This document shows positions 1 through 11,183 of a DNA stretch of 64,000 nucleotides, in pieces. Below the pieces are notes generated by a model. That model saw only the letters and a program-made list of their open reading frames with translations, was not told where the DNA came from and ran no database searches. The DNA comes from Rhodopirellula sp. SM50 (GTDB lineage Bacteria; Planctomycetota; Planctomycetia; Pirellulales; Pirellulaceae). Position 1 is the stretch's first letter. Each line of letters starts with the position of its first letter. The position numbers and the translations under genes are program-made. The stretch lies in assembly GCF_002289565.1 (NCBI RefSeq), contig NZ_NTFY01000080.1, forward strand, positions 1 through 64,000. Reading direction: 5' to 3'.

Positions 1-732
1 ACCACCCTAACCGAAGCGACAAAAAGATGCAAAAAAAGGAAGCGTCATCACGCTCGACGCCCTTGACAATCCACGTTACATCTTACGCGTCGCGGCTCAC
101 TAAACCAACTGCCCACTCGCGCCCTGCCGCTAAAACCTCAAGAAACACACAGGAAACAAATCGTTCACGGCGTAGGGCTCCGCCTGGGAACACACTGTCA
201 CGGAGGCTCCTGCCTTGTACCCGCCATCGGCGTGTGGCAGGGGCGTCGATTGCATAGGTGGCAGAGTTGATCGTAGCGGAAGTCGCCAGGACGTTCGCAG
301 CGCCGGCCCTCTCTGGCGTTTGCTTGCCGCGCAAACGCCGTCTCTCCCTGGGGGAGAGAATCTCAATCGGTTGCCTGCAGGGGGGACACACGACAACGTG
401 GCGCTGCCCAGCCAACGCCTGGCGGATTTCCGTAACAACGGAAGACGAAGAAGTTGACGATGGTTGGTTTTCCCAGTAGAGTCAAGGGAGTGGAAGCTCG
501 CCGTAAGCACGGGTTTCTGCCCCCGCCTGCCCCTTCCTGGGCTACCTACACGGAGCGTCCTGACCACGTTCGGGTGTTTTCGTGTCGGACTGGCCTTCGT
601 CAGAAATGAATGTTCCGCAGGACTTTCCGTTTCCGACGCGTCGAATGGTCATTGTCCTTTCGAAATGATCACGCGACGGGTCACCGGCGCGGTCACTGCG
701 GATCCGACGGGATTGTTACCCAGGTATCCACT
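1..732. other. Repeat-filled intergenic region
   Basis: I see no convincing gene here; open frames on both strands are short, overlapping and compositionally biased. The stretch is a mosaic of the window's repeat families: the tail of a 'CGCCCTGCCGCTAAAA' palindrome near 121-137, a partial copy of the 'GGCTCCGCCTGGGAACACA' family at about 173-241, and a full copy of the 135-bp family at 245-380. The last 200 bases before the downstream gene carry no recognisable repeat and probably hold its promoter, but no clear -35/-10 pair can be picked out. Confidence 0.7.
245..380 (+). repeat. 135-bp palindrome-containing repeat, copy 1
   Basis: This segment matches 27499-27640 in the same orientation and 7683 to about 7820 in reverse orientation. 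Its core is a hairpin of the form CTGGCGTTTGCTTG...CGCAAACGCC, followed by CTCTCCC...GGGAGAG, which is itself palindromic. All three copies end at a CTGCAG. It lies outside any gene. Function is unknown; the folded RNA or cruciform potential is the visible property. Confidence 0.75.
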
Positions 733-3700
733 GTGAAAACTCGCTTCTTCTTCGGTCGGGTCGCCGCCGCATTCGTGCTGGTGTCCGTTGGTTTCTCTGT
801 TGCGCTCGTCGGTTCGGATGCCGCTGAAACTCCGGTGAGTTTCTCGAAGCAAATCGATCCGATCTTTCGACAGCACTGTTACGGTTGTCATCAAGGCGCC
901 AAGCAACTCGGCGCGTACGTGATGACGGACTTTGCGTCTCTGGTCGGCGGCGGTGAGACGGGCGAGCCGGCGATCGTTCCTGGGAAACCCGAGGAAAGCT
1001 ATCTGATCGCGCAGATCACCCCGGTCGATGGCGTGGCCGAGATGCCCAAACCGCCGTCCCAGCCGCTCAGCGACGTCGAAGTCGAATTGGTGCGGCGTTG
1101 GATCGCCGAGGGAGCGACGAATGACTCGCCAGCTGACACCGCGCTGCCGTTCAGTAGCGAAAATCCCCCGCACTACAACGACGCCCCTTCGGTTCCCTCG
1201 ATCGACGTCTCCCCCGATGGAAAACAGATCGCCGTCGCGGGCTACCACGAAGTCTTGTTGGTCGATACCGCGGACGGCGCGATCCAAAGCCGATTGATCG
1301 GAATCAGTCCACGGATCAATTCGGTGCGTTACAGTCCCGACGGAAGTCGCTTGGCGGCGATCGGTGGCACCCCGGGCGTTCGCGGTGAAGTGCAAATTTG
1401 GAATCCCGACACCGGCGAGTTGGAATTGTCGGTGCCCTTCACCTACGACGCGCTGTCCGGGGCAGGCTGGTCGCCCGACAACAGCAAGCTCGCCTTCGGT
1501 GCGTCGGACAATGTGGTCCGTGCGATCGACGCCCAAACCGGACAGCAAGTGCTCTTCCAGGGAGCCCACGACGATTGGATTCGCGACGTCGCCTTCACGC
1601 CCGACGGAACGCATTTGGTTTCTGTCGCGCGGGACATGTCCTGCAAATTGACCGAGGTGGAAACGGAACGCTTCATCGACAACATCACTTCGATCACGCC
1701 CGGGGCGCTGTCGGGCGGATTGAGCAGCATCGCGATGCACCCGGAGCGAAACGAGATCTTGATCGGCGGCGCCGACGGTGTCGCCAAGGTCTATCGCATC
1801 TTCCGCGAAACCGCCCGCAAAATCGGTGACGATGCCAATTTGATTCGTAAGCTGCCCGCGATGAAGGGGCGGATCTTCAACGTCGCGATCAACCACGACG
1901 CGACCCGCATCGCCGCGGTCGCAACCCTGGACGGCAAATCCGAAGTCCGCGTGTGGTCGTATGATTTCAGCGGTGATCTGACCGACGAACTGAAAAAGAT
2001 CCTCGCCAAACGCGTCAACGATCGGTCGGCCGAAGAGAAGAAAAAGGCGGATGCCTATCGCCAGTCGGAAACCAAACAATTAGCGTTGCACCAGATCGAC
2101 GATGCTGCGGCTTACGCGATCGCGTTCGCACCGGACAACTCGCTGTACGTTGCCGCCAGCAACGGTCAGCTTCAGCGGATCGCCGCCGACGGCACGCCGG
2201 ACAAAACCTTTGAAGTGTTCCGGGCTGCCGAACGGGAGGCCGCCAGCGAAGCAGACGCGATCGCGGGTCGGTTCGACGCCGAAGCCTGGATCGGCAAACT
2301 CGACACCGTCGGGCAGGCCGAGGTGGACCCGAAAGCAATTCAATCGATCGATGTCGCACCCCAAACCGCCGAACTGAATTCTCCCTACGCCTACGTCCAA
2401 TTGGTCGTCACCGCCACGACCACCAGCGGCGAAACACTGGACGTCACGCGTGCGTGCAACTTCCAAACCCCAGAGTTTGTCGCGTCCAATTCCACCGGAT
2501 TGCTCTGTCCGACCCAGGAGGGAAACGGCAACGTGGTCGTTTCGCTCGGTGACCATCAAAGCACCGTGACGGTTTGGGCAACACAAATTTCCGAAGGCCC
2601 CAGCGAATCGATCGGCGCGGTCGACTTCATTCAAGACGTCAACCCGGTCCTCAGCCGACTCGGTTGCAATCAAGGAACGTGCCACGGGGCACAAAAGGGA
2701 AAGAACGGATTCAAACTTTCGCTCCGAGGCTATGACCCGATTTTTGATCTGCGGGCATTGACCGATGACCTGGCGGCTCGGCGAATCAACGCGGCCGCCC
2801 CGGAACAGTCACTGATGCTCCGCAAGCCACTTGGGCTGACGCCACACGAAGGCGGCGCGTTGATGGCGCACGGCGATCCCTATCACGCGATCCTGCGACG
2901 TTGGATCGCCGACGGCAGCCAATTGAACTTGGACGTCGCGCGGGTGACGAAGTTGGAGATCTATCCGCAGAACCCTGTGATCGAGACGATCGGGACCGAA
3001 CAGCAAGTGCGTTTGGTCGCCCATTTCGCTGATGGAAAAACACGTGATGTGACGCGTGAAGCGTTTATCGAAAGCGGCAACACGGAAGTCGCCTCGTCGG
3101 GCAAGGGCGGATTATTGAAAGCCGTTCGTCGCGGCGAAGCGGCCATCTTGGCACGTTACGAAGGCAAGTACGCCGCGACGACCCTGACGGTGATGGGCAA
3201 TCGCGACGACTACCAAGACCAAGACTACCAAACGTGGGGAAAAATTGACGAGCTGGTTGCCGCAAAATGGCGACGCGTCAAAGTCCAGCCCAGTGAGTTG
3301 TGCGACGACGCTGCGTTCCTGCGCCGCGTGACCTTGGATTTGACCGGGTTGCCACCGACCAGTGAGCAAGTGCGTGATTTCCTGGCCGATGACACGCCGA
3401 CGCAAGAGAAACGCGCCCGCAAGATCGATCAGTTGCTCGGCAGCGAAGGCTATGTCGACTATTGGACCAACAAGTGGGCCGACCTGCTGCAGGTGAATCG
3501 AAAGTTTCTCGGTGTCGAAGGCAGCAAGGCGTTCCGCGATTGGATACGCAACGCGGTCGTGGAGAACCGTCCCTACGACGAGTTTGCCCGACAGATTCTG
3601 ACCGCCACGGGGTCCAACAAAGACAACCCGGCGGCCAGTTACTTCAAAGTGCTGCGTGATCCCGAGAACACGATGGAAAACACCACGCACTTGTTCTTGG

Positions 3701-5856
3701 GCATTCGATTCAATTGCAATAAATGCCATGATCATCCGTTCGAGCGTTGGACCCAAGACCAGTACTACGAGATGGCGGCATTCTTTGGCCAAGTCGCCCT
3801 GGAAAACGATCCCGCCTCCGGTGGCAAAAAGATCGGGGGAACCGCCGTCGAGGGCGCCAAACCCCTCTATGAAAAAGTGGTCGACAAAAAGGACGGGGAA
3901 GTCATCCACGCACGCACCGGCGACATCGCACCGCCGAGTTTCCCGTACGATGTACCCTGCGAAATGCCCGATGAAGGCACACGCCGGGAAAAGCTGGCGG
4001 CCTGGATGACCGATGCCGACAACCCGTACTTCGCCCGCAGCTTCGTCAATCGTTTGTGGGGCTATCTGTTGGGCGTCGGATTGATCGAGCCGATCGATGA
4101 CATTCGTGCCGGCAATCCGCCGACCAACCCCGAATTGCTGAACCATCTGACGAATCAATTTGTCGCGTCGGGGTTTGATGTCCGAGCCATGTTGCGGCAA
4201 ATCTGCAACAGCCGCACGTATCAATTGAGTGTCGCGACCAACCCGATGAACGAAGACGACACGTTGAACTACGCGCGTGCGATGCCGCGGCGTCTGCCGG
4301 CCGAAGTCATTTACGACGCCGTGCACGCGTTGACCGGTGCCCAAAGCAACATTCCCGGCATGCCCAAAGGCACACGAGCCGCTGCCGTCACCGACTCGGG
4401 CGTCAAACTCAATGACGGCTTCTTGCAGAACCTGGGACGCCCGGTCCGCGAAAGCGCCTGTGAATGCGAACGCTCCAGCGAACTGCAACTCGGCCCGATC
4501 ATGGCCTTGATCGGCGGACCCACGGTGGCGACCGCCATCGCCGATCCCAAGAACGAACTGGAACGCATCGTCCAGGAAAATCCGGACGACCGCGAACTGG
4601 CCACCGAAATCTTCCTCCGCTCGATCGGTCGGCCGCCCAGCGAAACCGAACTCGCGGCGTTCGATCAAATCAAGCAACAGATCAAAACCGATCACGAACT
4701 GCTTGAGAAAGAACTGGCTGCGAAAGAAATCGAGTGGGCCGAGCGGAAACAAGAGTTAGAACAGATCCGGGAAGCGAAACTTGCCGAAACCAACGCGCAA
4801 TTGGCCGCGCGGATCGAAGCCGCCAAACCGGAACAAGAACGCTTGGCCAAAGAGCGTGAGGCGCGAATCGAAAAGGCCACCAAGGCGCTCGAAGACGTCA
4901 ACAAACAGTTGGCCGAAAAAGTAACGCAGTGGGAAACCCAACACGCCGCGGCGGTCGAGTGGCATCCGCTGCGACCTTCCAAAGCGGTCTCGACCAATAA
5001 GGCCAAGCTGGTCGCCGCGGAAGATCGCTCGATCACCGCCAGCGGTCAAACCGGCAAGACGGTCTACACGATCGAGTATCCGACGTCACTGAAAAACATC
5101 ACCGGATTCCGCTTGGAAGCCCTCGCGGATCCGTCGTTGCCGAGCAACGGTCCAGGTTTGCCGCCCAACGGGAACTTCGTGATCACCGAATTCGAAATCA
5201 AGGTCGCATCCAAGTCCGATCCCAAAACCTTTGCCGATGTGCCGATCGAAAGCGGCAAGGCAGATTTCTTGCAGCCGAGCTTTACGATCGAAGCGACCTT
5301 TGACGGCAACAAACGCGGACAAGGCGGATGGGCGGTGGCCGGTGCGACCGGTGTCGACCACTGGGCCACGTTCAAGCTGAAGCAACCGATCGATCATCCC
5401 GACGGCTGCGTGCTGCAATTCCAGATCCATCAGTTCCACAACGCGGCCGAACACGTGTTGGGCAAGTTCCGGATCAGCGCGACGACCGACACCGGCGAGA
5501 TTCCATTGGACCTGCCCGAAACGTTTCGTTCCATCGTCGCGACACCGGTCGCCGATCGCGACGAGACGGCGAAACAGACGTTAATCGATTACGTCGGCAA
5601 GACCGACCCGGATCGAACCAAGGCCGAAGCCGCGTTGGCCGAAGCCCGGAAAGCAGTCCCCCGCGACGCCGAAACGGTTCGGTTGGAGCAACGTCGCGAC
5701 GCCTTGTCCGTCGCAACGCCCGATGACGCCCGAATCATTCGGCTGCGAAATGACGTCGCGCAAAGTAAACAGCAAGTCGAACGGCTACGTTTGACGGCGG
5801 CAGAAGACCTGACGTGGGCACTGATCAACAGCCCCGCCTTTTTGTTCAATCACTAG
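733..5856 (+). CDS. PSCyt1-WD40-DUF1549-DUF1553 secreted protein
   Basis: A giant multidomain protein of about 1,707 residues of the planctomycete cytochrome family. I chose the GTG at 733 because it is followed directly by a signal peptide (KTR, then a hydrophobic stretch ending near DAAET); upstream in-frame codons are not signal-like. Residues 49-53 form a heme-type CYGCH. About residues 130-420 are beta-propeller (WD40-like, repeated 'SPDG/TPDG/AP D' strands). Two Ig-like (BIG2-type) stretches surround a second cysteine motif, CNQGTCH, near 645-651. DUF1549 begins near 837 ('LDLTGLPPTSEQV') and DUF1553 near 1075 ('FVNRLWGYLLGVGL'). A charged coiled coil of about 85 residues (1320-1405) lies downstream, before a beta-rich C terminus. 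These proteins are periplasmic and are usually paired with DUF1501 proteins, as here; their reaction is not established. Confidence 0.9.
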   Translation: MKTRFFFGRVAAAFVLVSVGFSVALVGSDAAETPVSFSKQIDPIFRQHCYGCHQGAKQLGAYVMTDFASLVGGGETGEPAIVPGKPEESYLIAQITPVDGVAEMPKPPSQPLSDVEVELVRRWIAEGATNDSPADTALPFSSENPPHYNDAPSVPSIDVSPDGKQIAVAGYHEVLLVDTADGAIQSRLIGISPRINSVRYSPDGSRLAAIGGTPGVRGEVQIWNPDTGELELSVPFTYDALSGAGWSPDNSKLAFGASDNVVRAIDAQTGQQVLFQGAHDDWIRDVAFTPDGTHLVSVARDMSCKLTEVETERFIDNITSITPGALSGGLSSIAMHPERNEILIGGADGVAKVYRIFRETARKIGDDANLIRKLPAMKGRIFNVAINHDATRIAAVATLDGKSEVRVWSYDFSGDLTDELKKILAKRVNDRSAEEKKKADAYRQSETKQLALHQIDDAAAYAIAFAPDNSLYVAASNGQLQRIAADGTPDKTFEVFRAAEREAASEADAIAGRFDAEAWIGKLDTVGQAEVDPKAIQSIDVAPQTAELNSPYAYVQLVVTATTTSGETLDVTRACNFQTPEFVASNSTGLLCPTQEGNGNVVVSLGDHQSTVTVWATQISEGPSESIGAVDFIQDVNPVLSRLGCNQGTCHGAQKGKNGFKLSLRGYDPIFDLRALTDDLAARRINAAAPEQSLMLRKPLGLTPHEGGALMAHGDPYHAILRRWIADGSQLNLDVARVTKLEIYPQNPVIETIGTEQQVRLVAHFADGKTRDVTREAFIESGNTEVASSGKGGLLKAVRRGEAAILARYEGKYAATTLTVMGNRDDYQDQDYQTWGKIDELVAAKWRRVKVQPSELCDDAAFLRRVTLDLTGLPPTSEQVRDFLADDTPTQEKRARKIDQLLGSEGYVDYWTNKWADLLQVNRKFLGVEGSKAFRDWIRNAVVENRPYDEFARQILTATGSNKDNPAASYFKVLRDPENTMENTTHLFLGIRFNCNKCHDHPFERWTQDQYYEMAAFFGQVALENDPASGGKKIGGTAVEGAKPLYEKVVDKKDGEVIHARTGDIAPPSFPYDVPCEMPDEGTRREKLAAWMTDADNPYFARSFVNRLWGYLLGVGLIEPIDDIRAGNPPTNPELLNHLTNQFVASGFDVRAMLRQICNSRTYQLSVATNPMNEDDTLNYARAMPRRLPAEVIYDAVHALTGAQSNIPGMPKGTRAAAVTDSGVKLNDGFLQNLGRPVRESACECERSSELQLGPIMALIGGPTVATAIADPKNELERIVQENPDDRELATEIFLRSIGRPPSETELAAFDQIKQQIKTDHELLEKELAAKEIEWAERKQELEQIREAKLAETNAQLAARIEAAKPEQERLAKEREARIEKATKALEDVNKQLAEKVTQWETQHAAAVEWHPLRPSKAVSTNKAKLVAAEDRSITASGQTGKTVYTIEYPTSLKNITGFRLEALADPSLPSNGPGLPPNGNFVITEFEIKVASKSDPKTFADVPIESGKADFLQPSFTIEATFDGNKRGQGGWAVAGATGVDHWATFKLKQPIDHPDGCVLQFQIHQFHNAAEHVLGKFRISATTDTGEIPLDLPETFRSIVATPVADRDETAKQTLIDYVGKTDPDRTKAEAALAEARKAVPRDAETVRLEQRRDALSVATPDDARIIRLRNDVAQSKQQVERLRLTAAEDLTWALINSPAFLFNH

Positions 5857-5873
5857 AAACGAATGAATGTGCA

Positions 5874-5930
5874 GTGGGAGAGGCTTCCAGCCTGTCGATG
5901 CTGAAATGACAGGCTGGAAGCCTCTCCCAC
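5874..5930. repeat. Perfect 23-bp inverted repeat (family R1)
   Basis: Two perfect 23-base arms beginning GTGGGAGAGGCTTCCAGCC pair around an 11-base loop (5897-5907). Variants with GTGGGATAGG recur at 12184-12271, 20346-20434, 22084-22106 and 22235-22257. This copy separates the DUF1553 and DUF1501 genes, which run in the same direction, so it could attenuate or stabilise a shared transcript. The role is inferred only from structure. Confidence 0.85.
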
Positions 5931-6040
5931 TCGCATGATCCGACGCGAGCGTTCCGTTCGTTTCTGACACGTCCAGAATTTCATCGACTCACGATCGCCG
6001 TCAACCGCGATCACCCCACGCCTCCACGGAGACCCCAACC

Positions 6041-7510
<1,470 letters not shown>

Positions 7511-8146
7511 GGGCGTCACCCCAAGGTCCGCTGATGCCGAGCTGAAATGAACCCACTGATGGCAGCGCGAACCCACGGATAGAGAGCAGCCTGGGATCCG
7601 TGGGGCCGCGCTGCTATCAACTCGTTCCAGGGCTCCGCCTTGGAACGCACGGCCGGTGTGGCTCGGGGCGTCAATTCTTTGACTGCAGGTTTTGGCAACC
7701 GATTTCGATTCTCTCCCTCTGGGAGAGACGGCGTTTGCGCAGCAAGCAAACGCCAGAGAGGGCCGGCGTTGCGAAAGGCTTAGCGACTTCCGCGACGATC
7801 GATGTGGGCTGCAAAACCGATCACCAGCTCCTCTCCCCGCCACAGTTTTCCCCTCGACGGAACTTTTTACAGGCGGGTTTGAAAATCGTTCTACGCGTCC
7901 GGCGTTTCTACCGGTTGCCGTTTGATCACTGCGATTGAATTTTCACTCGGCAATTCACGGTGATTTCTGGTCCTTCGCATTTTTCGACGCCGTGATTGGT
8001 CCGGTCGATGCATCCCTCGTCGCGTCAATGCTCGCCGGCATTTGAATCCATCACGATTCCCGGCGGGCTCACGTTTGAAACGCGATCGCTTTGCATGGGC
8101 AGGCCGCGTTTCAATGCATCACACCTTGATCGAAGGATAAAAAGGT
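7511..8146. other. Intergenic region with composite repeat
   Basis: No gene is supported. The part at about 7620-7665 is a fragment of the 'GGCTCCGCCTTGGAACG' repeat family, and 7683 to about 7820 is the inverted copy of the 135-bp family also found at 245-380 and 27499-27640. The last 300 bases are unique sequence. An AAGGATAAAAAGGT purine stretch immediately before 8147 supplies the ribosome-binding site of the next gene. Confidence 0.7.
7683..7820 (-). repeat. 135-bp palindrome-containing repeat, copy 2 (inverted)
   Basis: Reverse-complement copy of the family at 245-380 and 27499-27640. It starts with CTGCAGG and contains the GGGAGAGACGGCGTTTGCG...GCAAACGCC hairpin. The right-hand end is more diverged than the core. 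Confidence 0.7.
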
Positions 8147-9505
8147 ATGAAACGTTTGAGTGTACAGGCTTTGGAAAGCCGAAAGCTGTTGGCTGCCGAT
8201 ATCGGCGTTGTGGATACGACGCTCTATATCGAAGGCACCGGCGGCAATGACATCGCGGAAGTCTACACGGTGGAAAACTCTGTCGTCGTGAAACTGCAAA
8301 CCCAAGACGCCGACGGCCAAGTCGCGTCGATGGAGCAGAGTTTTGACGCGGAGTTAATCGATGGCATCATCTTCGAAGCGTTGGGCGGCGATGACTTGCT
8401 GGTCAACGACACGTCGTTGGATTCCATCATGCGAGCCGGCGGTGGAAACGATGTTGTCCTGGGCGGTTCGGGCCGCGACATTCTGGTCGCAGGTGCGGGC
8501 GCCGACGTCGTGCTCGGCGGCGGGGGCGACGACGTGATCTTGGGCGGGCCCGGTGACAACGTGATCATCGACTCAACCGGCGACGCACCGTCCGACACGG
8601 TCGTGGAAGAGGACACGATCGTCGACGAAACGTCCGATGCGCCGTTGGCCGAAGACTCCGATGATCAAAGCTCCGATGTCGATGACACGCCGCTCGGTGA
8701 TCTGTTGACCAGCGACGACTCGGAATCTCAGGACTGCGGTGGGGAACCGGCTGCGGAGGCCGATTCCGAAACCACCGCCGACCTGAACCCGGATGAAGCC
8801 GTCGGCGTCCTCGGTCAACCCGATTCCGAAGACTCCAGCGACGATGCGATCGAGCCTGCCGGAGAGGTCACCGGGGAACCTGTTGATGAAGTCTCCGTTG
8901 ACCCCGTCGATGAAGTCTCCGTTGATCCGACCGGCGAAGTGACCGGTGAACCCGTTGAGGAGGTCTCCGTTGAGCCGACCGATGAAGTGACCGGTGAACC
9001 CGTTGAGGAGGTCACCGTTGATCCGACCGATGAAGTCACCGAGGAACCGGTTGCCGAGGTCACGGGTGAACCGACCGACGAAGTGACTGGCGAAGTGACT
9101 GGCGAAGTGACTGGCGAAGTGACTGGCGAAGTGACTGGCAACGATGCCACCGGCGATGTCGCGGGGGAAGTTGCTGGCGAAGTCTCCGGTGAAGTGACCG
9201 GTGACAGCTCGGAGACTCCCGAGTCACAGTCGGATATCATCGATCCGCAGCCCGTCGCCGAAGGCACCGATTCCAGCGACGGGGAAACCGTCGATCCGGT
9301 GGCCGAAGAAACGGATCAATCCTCCGATGTCGTCGCCGGTGAGAGTGACGACGCAGCCAGTGACGAAACCGATAACGATGTCATCTTCGGCGGGACCGGC
9401 AACGACTGGATCTTCGGCGAAAGCGGTGACGATACCGTGTTCGGCGGCGACTCGCCCCTGGGCGAAGAACTGTTGATGCAACTGCTCGGCAACCGCTTGG
9501 CCTGA
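8147..9505 (+). CDS. LEPR-xLL surface protein with Ca-binding repeats
   Basis: A 452-residue very acidic protein, probably on the cell surface. It starts MKRLSVQALESRKLLAAD, the planctomycete LEPR-xLL type N terminus that replaces an ordinary signal peptide in many giant surface proteins. Residues about 80-145 contain glycine/aspartate nonapeptide-like repeats (GGGNDVVLGGSGRDILV, GGGGDDVILGG), and a second short block lies near the C terminus (GGTGNDWIFGESGDDTVFGGD); these resemble RTX calcium-binding turns. Between them is about 270 residues of low-complexity acidic sequence dominated by EVTGEPV/DEVSVDP units. Function is unknown; a calcium-dependent surface or adhesive role is inference. 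It stands alone, convergent with tatC. Confidence 0.85.
   Translation: MKRLSVQALESRKLLAADIGVVDTTLYIEGTGGNDIAEVYTVENSVVVKLQTQDADGQVASMEQSFDAELIDGIIFEALGGDDLLVNDTSLDSIMRAGGGNDVVLGGSGRDILVAGAGADVVLGGGGDDVILGGPGDNVIIDSTGDAPSDTVVEEDTIVDETSDAPLAEDSDDQSSDVDDTPLGDLLTSDDSESQDCGGEPAAEADSETTADLNPDEAVGVLGQPDSEDSSDDAIEPAGEVTGEPVDEVSVDPVDEVSVDPTGEVTGEPVEEVSVEPTDEVTGEPVEEVTVDPTDEVTEEPVAEVTGEPTDEVTGEVTGEVTGEVTGEVTGNDATGDVAGEVAGEVSGEVTGDSSETPESQSDIIDPQPVAEGTDSSDGETVDPVAEETDQSSDVVAGESDDAASDETDNDVIFGGTGNDWIFGESGDDTVFGGDSPLGEELLMQLLGNRLA
9080..9139 (+). repeat. 12-bp x5 in-frame tandem repeat
   Basis: Five perfect copies of GAAGTGACTGGC, each encoding Glu-Val-Thr-Gly, sit inside the acidic linker of the LEPR-xLL protein. 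Diverged units flank them on both sides. Perfect identity of five units suggests recent slippage; any change in copy number keeps the reading frame. Confidence 0.95.
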
Positions 9506-9567
9506 ATCAATTTCTAAACGAGCGTTCGATGCGCTCGCACTGCGTTCGGCCTGGGGCAAGGATGCTC

Positions 9568-10905
9568 CTATGCCGGATCATACGCACCGCTTCCCAAACC
9601 CGGACCGCGTGGAATGAAGTGACACATCCCGATCCCCAGGAAGTACAGGAACATCAGGGGAACCGCCAGGGCAACCATGCTGGTGACGTCGGCGGGCGTC
9701 AGCAACATCGACAAAACGAAAATCACCAAGATCGCGACCCGCCAACTGCCGACGTACATCTCGGTTTCGATCAGTCCGATGCGTTGCAAGAACAGCATCA
9801 CCAGCGGCAACTGAAACGCCAGTCCGAAACCCAGCGGCAACAACAGAACAAAATTGATGTAGTACGTCAGCCGAGGCTCGACTTCCACATCCATGCTGCC
9901 GTTGAACGCGAGCAGAAAGTTCAAGACGTAGTGCAGGACCAGAAAGAACGCCAGCACGACGCCGGACACAAACAGCGTCACACTGACCGGGAGATAGACG
10001 TAGACGTACTTGCGTTCGTGTTGATGCAGTCCCGCGGCGACGAATTGCCAAAGGAAATAAAACACTCCCGGCGACGACAGCACCGCACCGACGATCAATC
10101 CCGCCTTGACCCAAATCATGAACGACTCTTCCACCTTGAACGTGCTGAGCCCCTTGGTGTCGCGGATGAACTGCACTTTGGGGCGCAGATCCGACGCCGC
10201 CGGAAGGGCACGCAAGATGTCGGCGATCTCACGCGGTTTGACACGTGCCCCGGGTGTTGCTGCGACCGGACCGGCTGCCGCAGCGATCGAGACGGTGGGC
10301 GCGGACTCGACCACCTCCACCTCGTCGGCAACGTCGTCGTCGGCCGGCGGATTCACGGCCGGCGGATTCACGGCCGGCGGATTGGCGGCCGGCGATTCCG
10401 GCTTCTGCGGCTGAGGCTTCTGCGTTTCAGGCTGTTTCGATTTCGATTTCGTCTTCGCTGTCTGCGGTTCGCTGGCGACGGGCGGTTCGGTTGGCGAGAC
10501 GGGATCCGGAATCAACTCGATCGATTCGGGAGTCAGGTTTTGTAATTCTTCGGGGATCTCGTAGATCACCTGCCACTTCAGCGAGCGTTCGGTGATCAGC
10601 GGTAACAATGCCTGAACATCTGGATCGTCCAAGTCTTCGTAGCCGAGCATCGCTAAACTTCGCTTGGCATTGAAGTCCACGATCGCCGCTTTGAGCGGTT
10701 CGGCGACGTAGCGGACGACTTCGTTGGCGACCGTCAATCCGACGGCCAGTCCGATGCCTAGGCAGATGATGGCACGGACGAGAGAATGCCGGAGCTCTTC
10801 GAGGTGTTCGCCGAAGGTCATCGTCGAGTTTTCGAAGAGATCGTCTTTCGGCCGTGTGGCTTGGGGAGAGCGGGCCGAAGCGTTGCGTTGAGCCGTAGCG
10901 TCCAC
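9568..10905 (-). CDS. tatC: Sec-independent translocase TatC with long loop insertion
   Basis: Inner-membrane core subunit of the Tat pathway that recognises twin-arginine signals. After a short N-terminal extension (residues 1-29) comes the family signature MTFGEHLEELRHSLVRAI and TM1 (about 42-66). Later helices follow from residue 262 on, with FLWQFVAAGLHQHERKYVY and NFVLLLPLGFGLAFQLPLV recognisable. The protein is 445 residues against about 250 for typical TatC. The excess is a 185-residue insertion between TM1 and TM2 (residues about 72-257), rich in Pro, Lys, Ser and Ala (repeated NPPAV), in the first periplasmic loop. The start is a GTG at 10905; an internal ATG 28 codons on is possible. 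No tatA/tatB is adjacent. Confidence 0.92.
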   Translation of the reverse strand: MDATAQRNASARSPQATRPKDDLFENSTMTFGEHLEELRHSLVRAIICLGIGLAVGLTVANEVVRYVAEPLKAAIVDFNAKRSLAMLGYEDLDDPDVQALLPLITERSLKWQVIYEIPEELQNLTPESIELIPDPVSPTEPPVASEPQTAKTKSKSKQPETQKPQPQKPESPAANPPAVNPPAVNPPADDDVADEVEVVESAPTVSIAAAAGPVAATPGARVKPREIADILRALPAASDLRPKVQFIRDTKGLSTFKVEESFMIWVKAGLIVGAVLSSPGVFYFLWQFVAAGLHQHERKYVYVYLPVSVTLFVSGVVLAFFLVLHYVLNFLLAFNGSMDVEVEPRLTYYINFVLLLPLGFGLAFQLPLVMLFLQRIGLIETEMYVGSWRVAILVIFVLSMLLTPADVTSMVALAVPLMFLYFLGIGMCHFIPRGPGLGSGAYDPA

Positions 10906-11183
10906 GATTGATTAACTGTTCCAGGAAAGTTGAATGAGCGCGATAGACCGACGCAGCCGTCCACAGCAAGTGACGGCTATCGGACCACCAGAAAGAATTC
11001 CATCAGAGAGAATTCCTTGGTTCGGCCGAAATCCATAGCCGAACAGTTTAGCAAAAGCGTCCGGAAAGTCGGACTGTCCATGTCCGCTACATTTGGCGCT
11101 TTCAAGCAGATCTTCGTGACCGCGGATTCATCATCCGTATATTTGAACCAATTGCGCCGCCATTTGTCACCTCCAGGAAGACC

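Noticed and set aside
649-2079. 476-residue minus-strand frame
   Set aside because: It is antisense to the DUF1549/DUF1553 gene, has shadow-like composition (Arg/Gly/Asp/Val rich) and no recognisable domain.
3112-4752. 546-residue minus-strand frame
   Set aside because: Antisense shadow of the DUF1549/DUF1553 gene in a GC-rich genome; no start context or domain.
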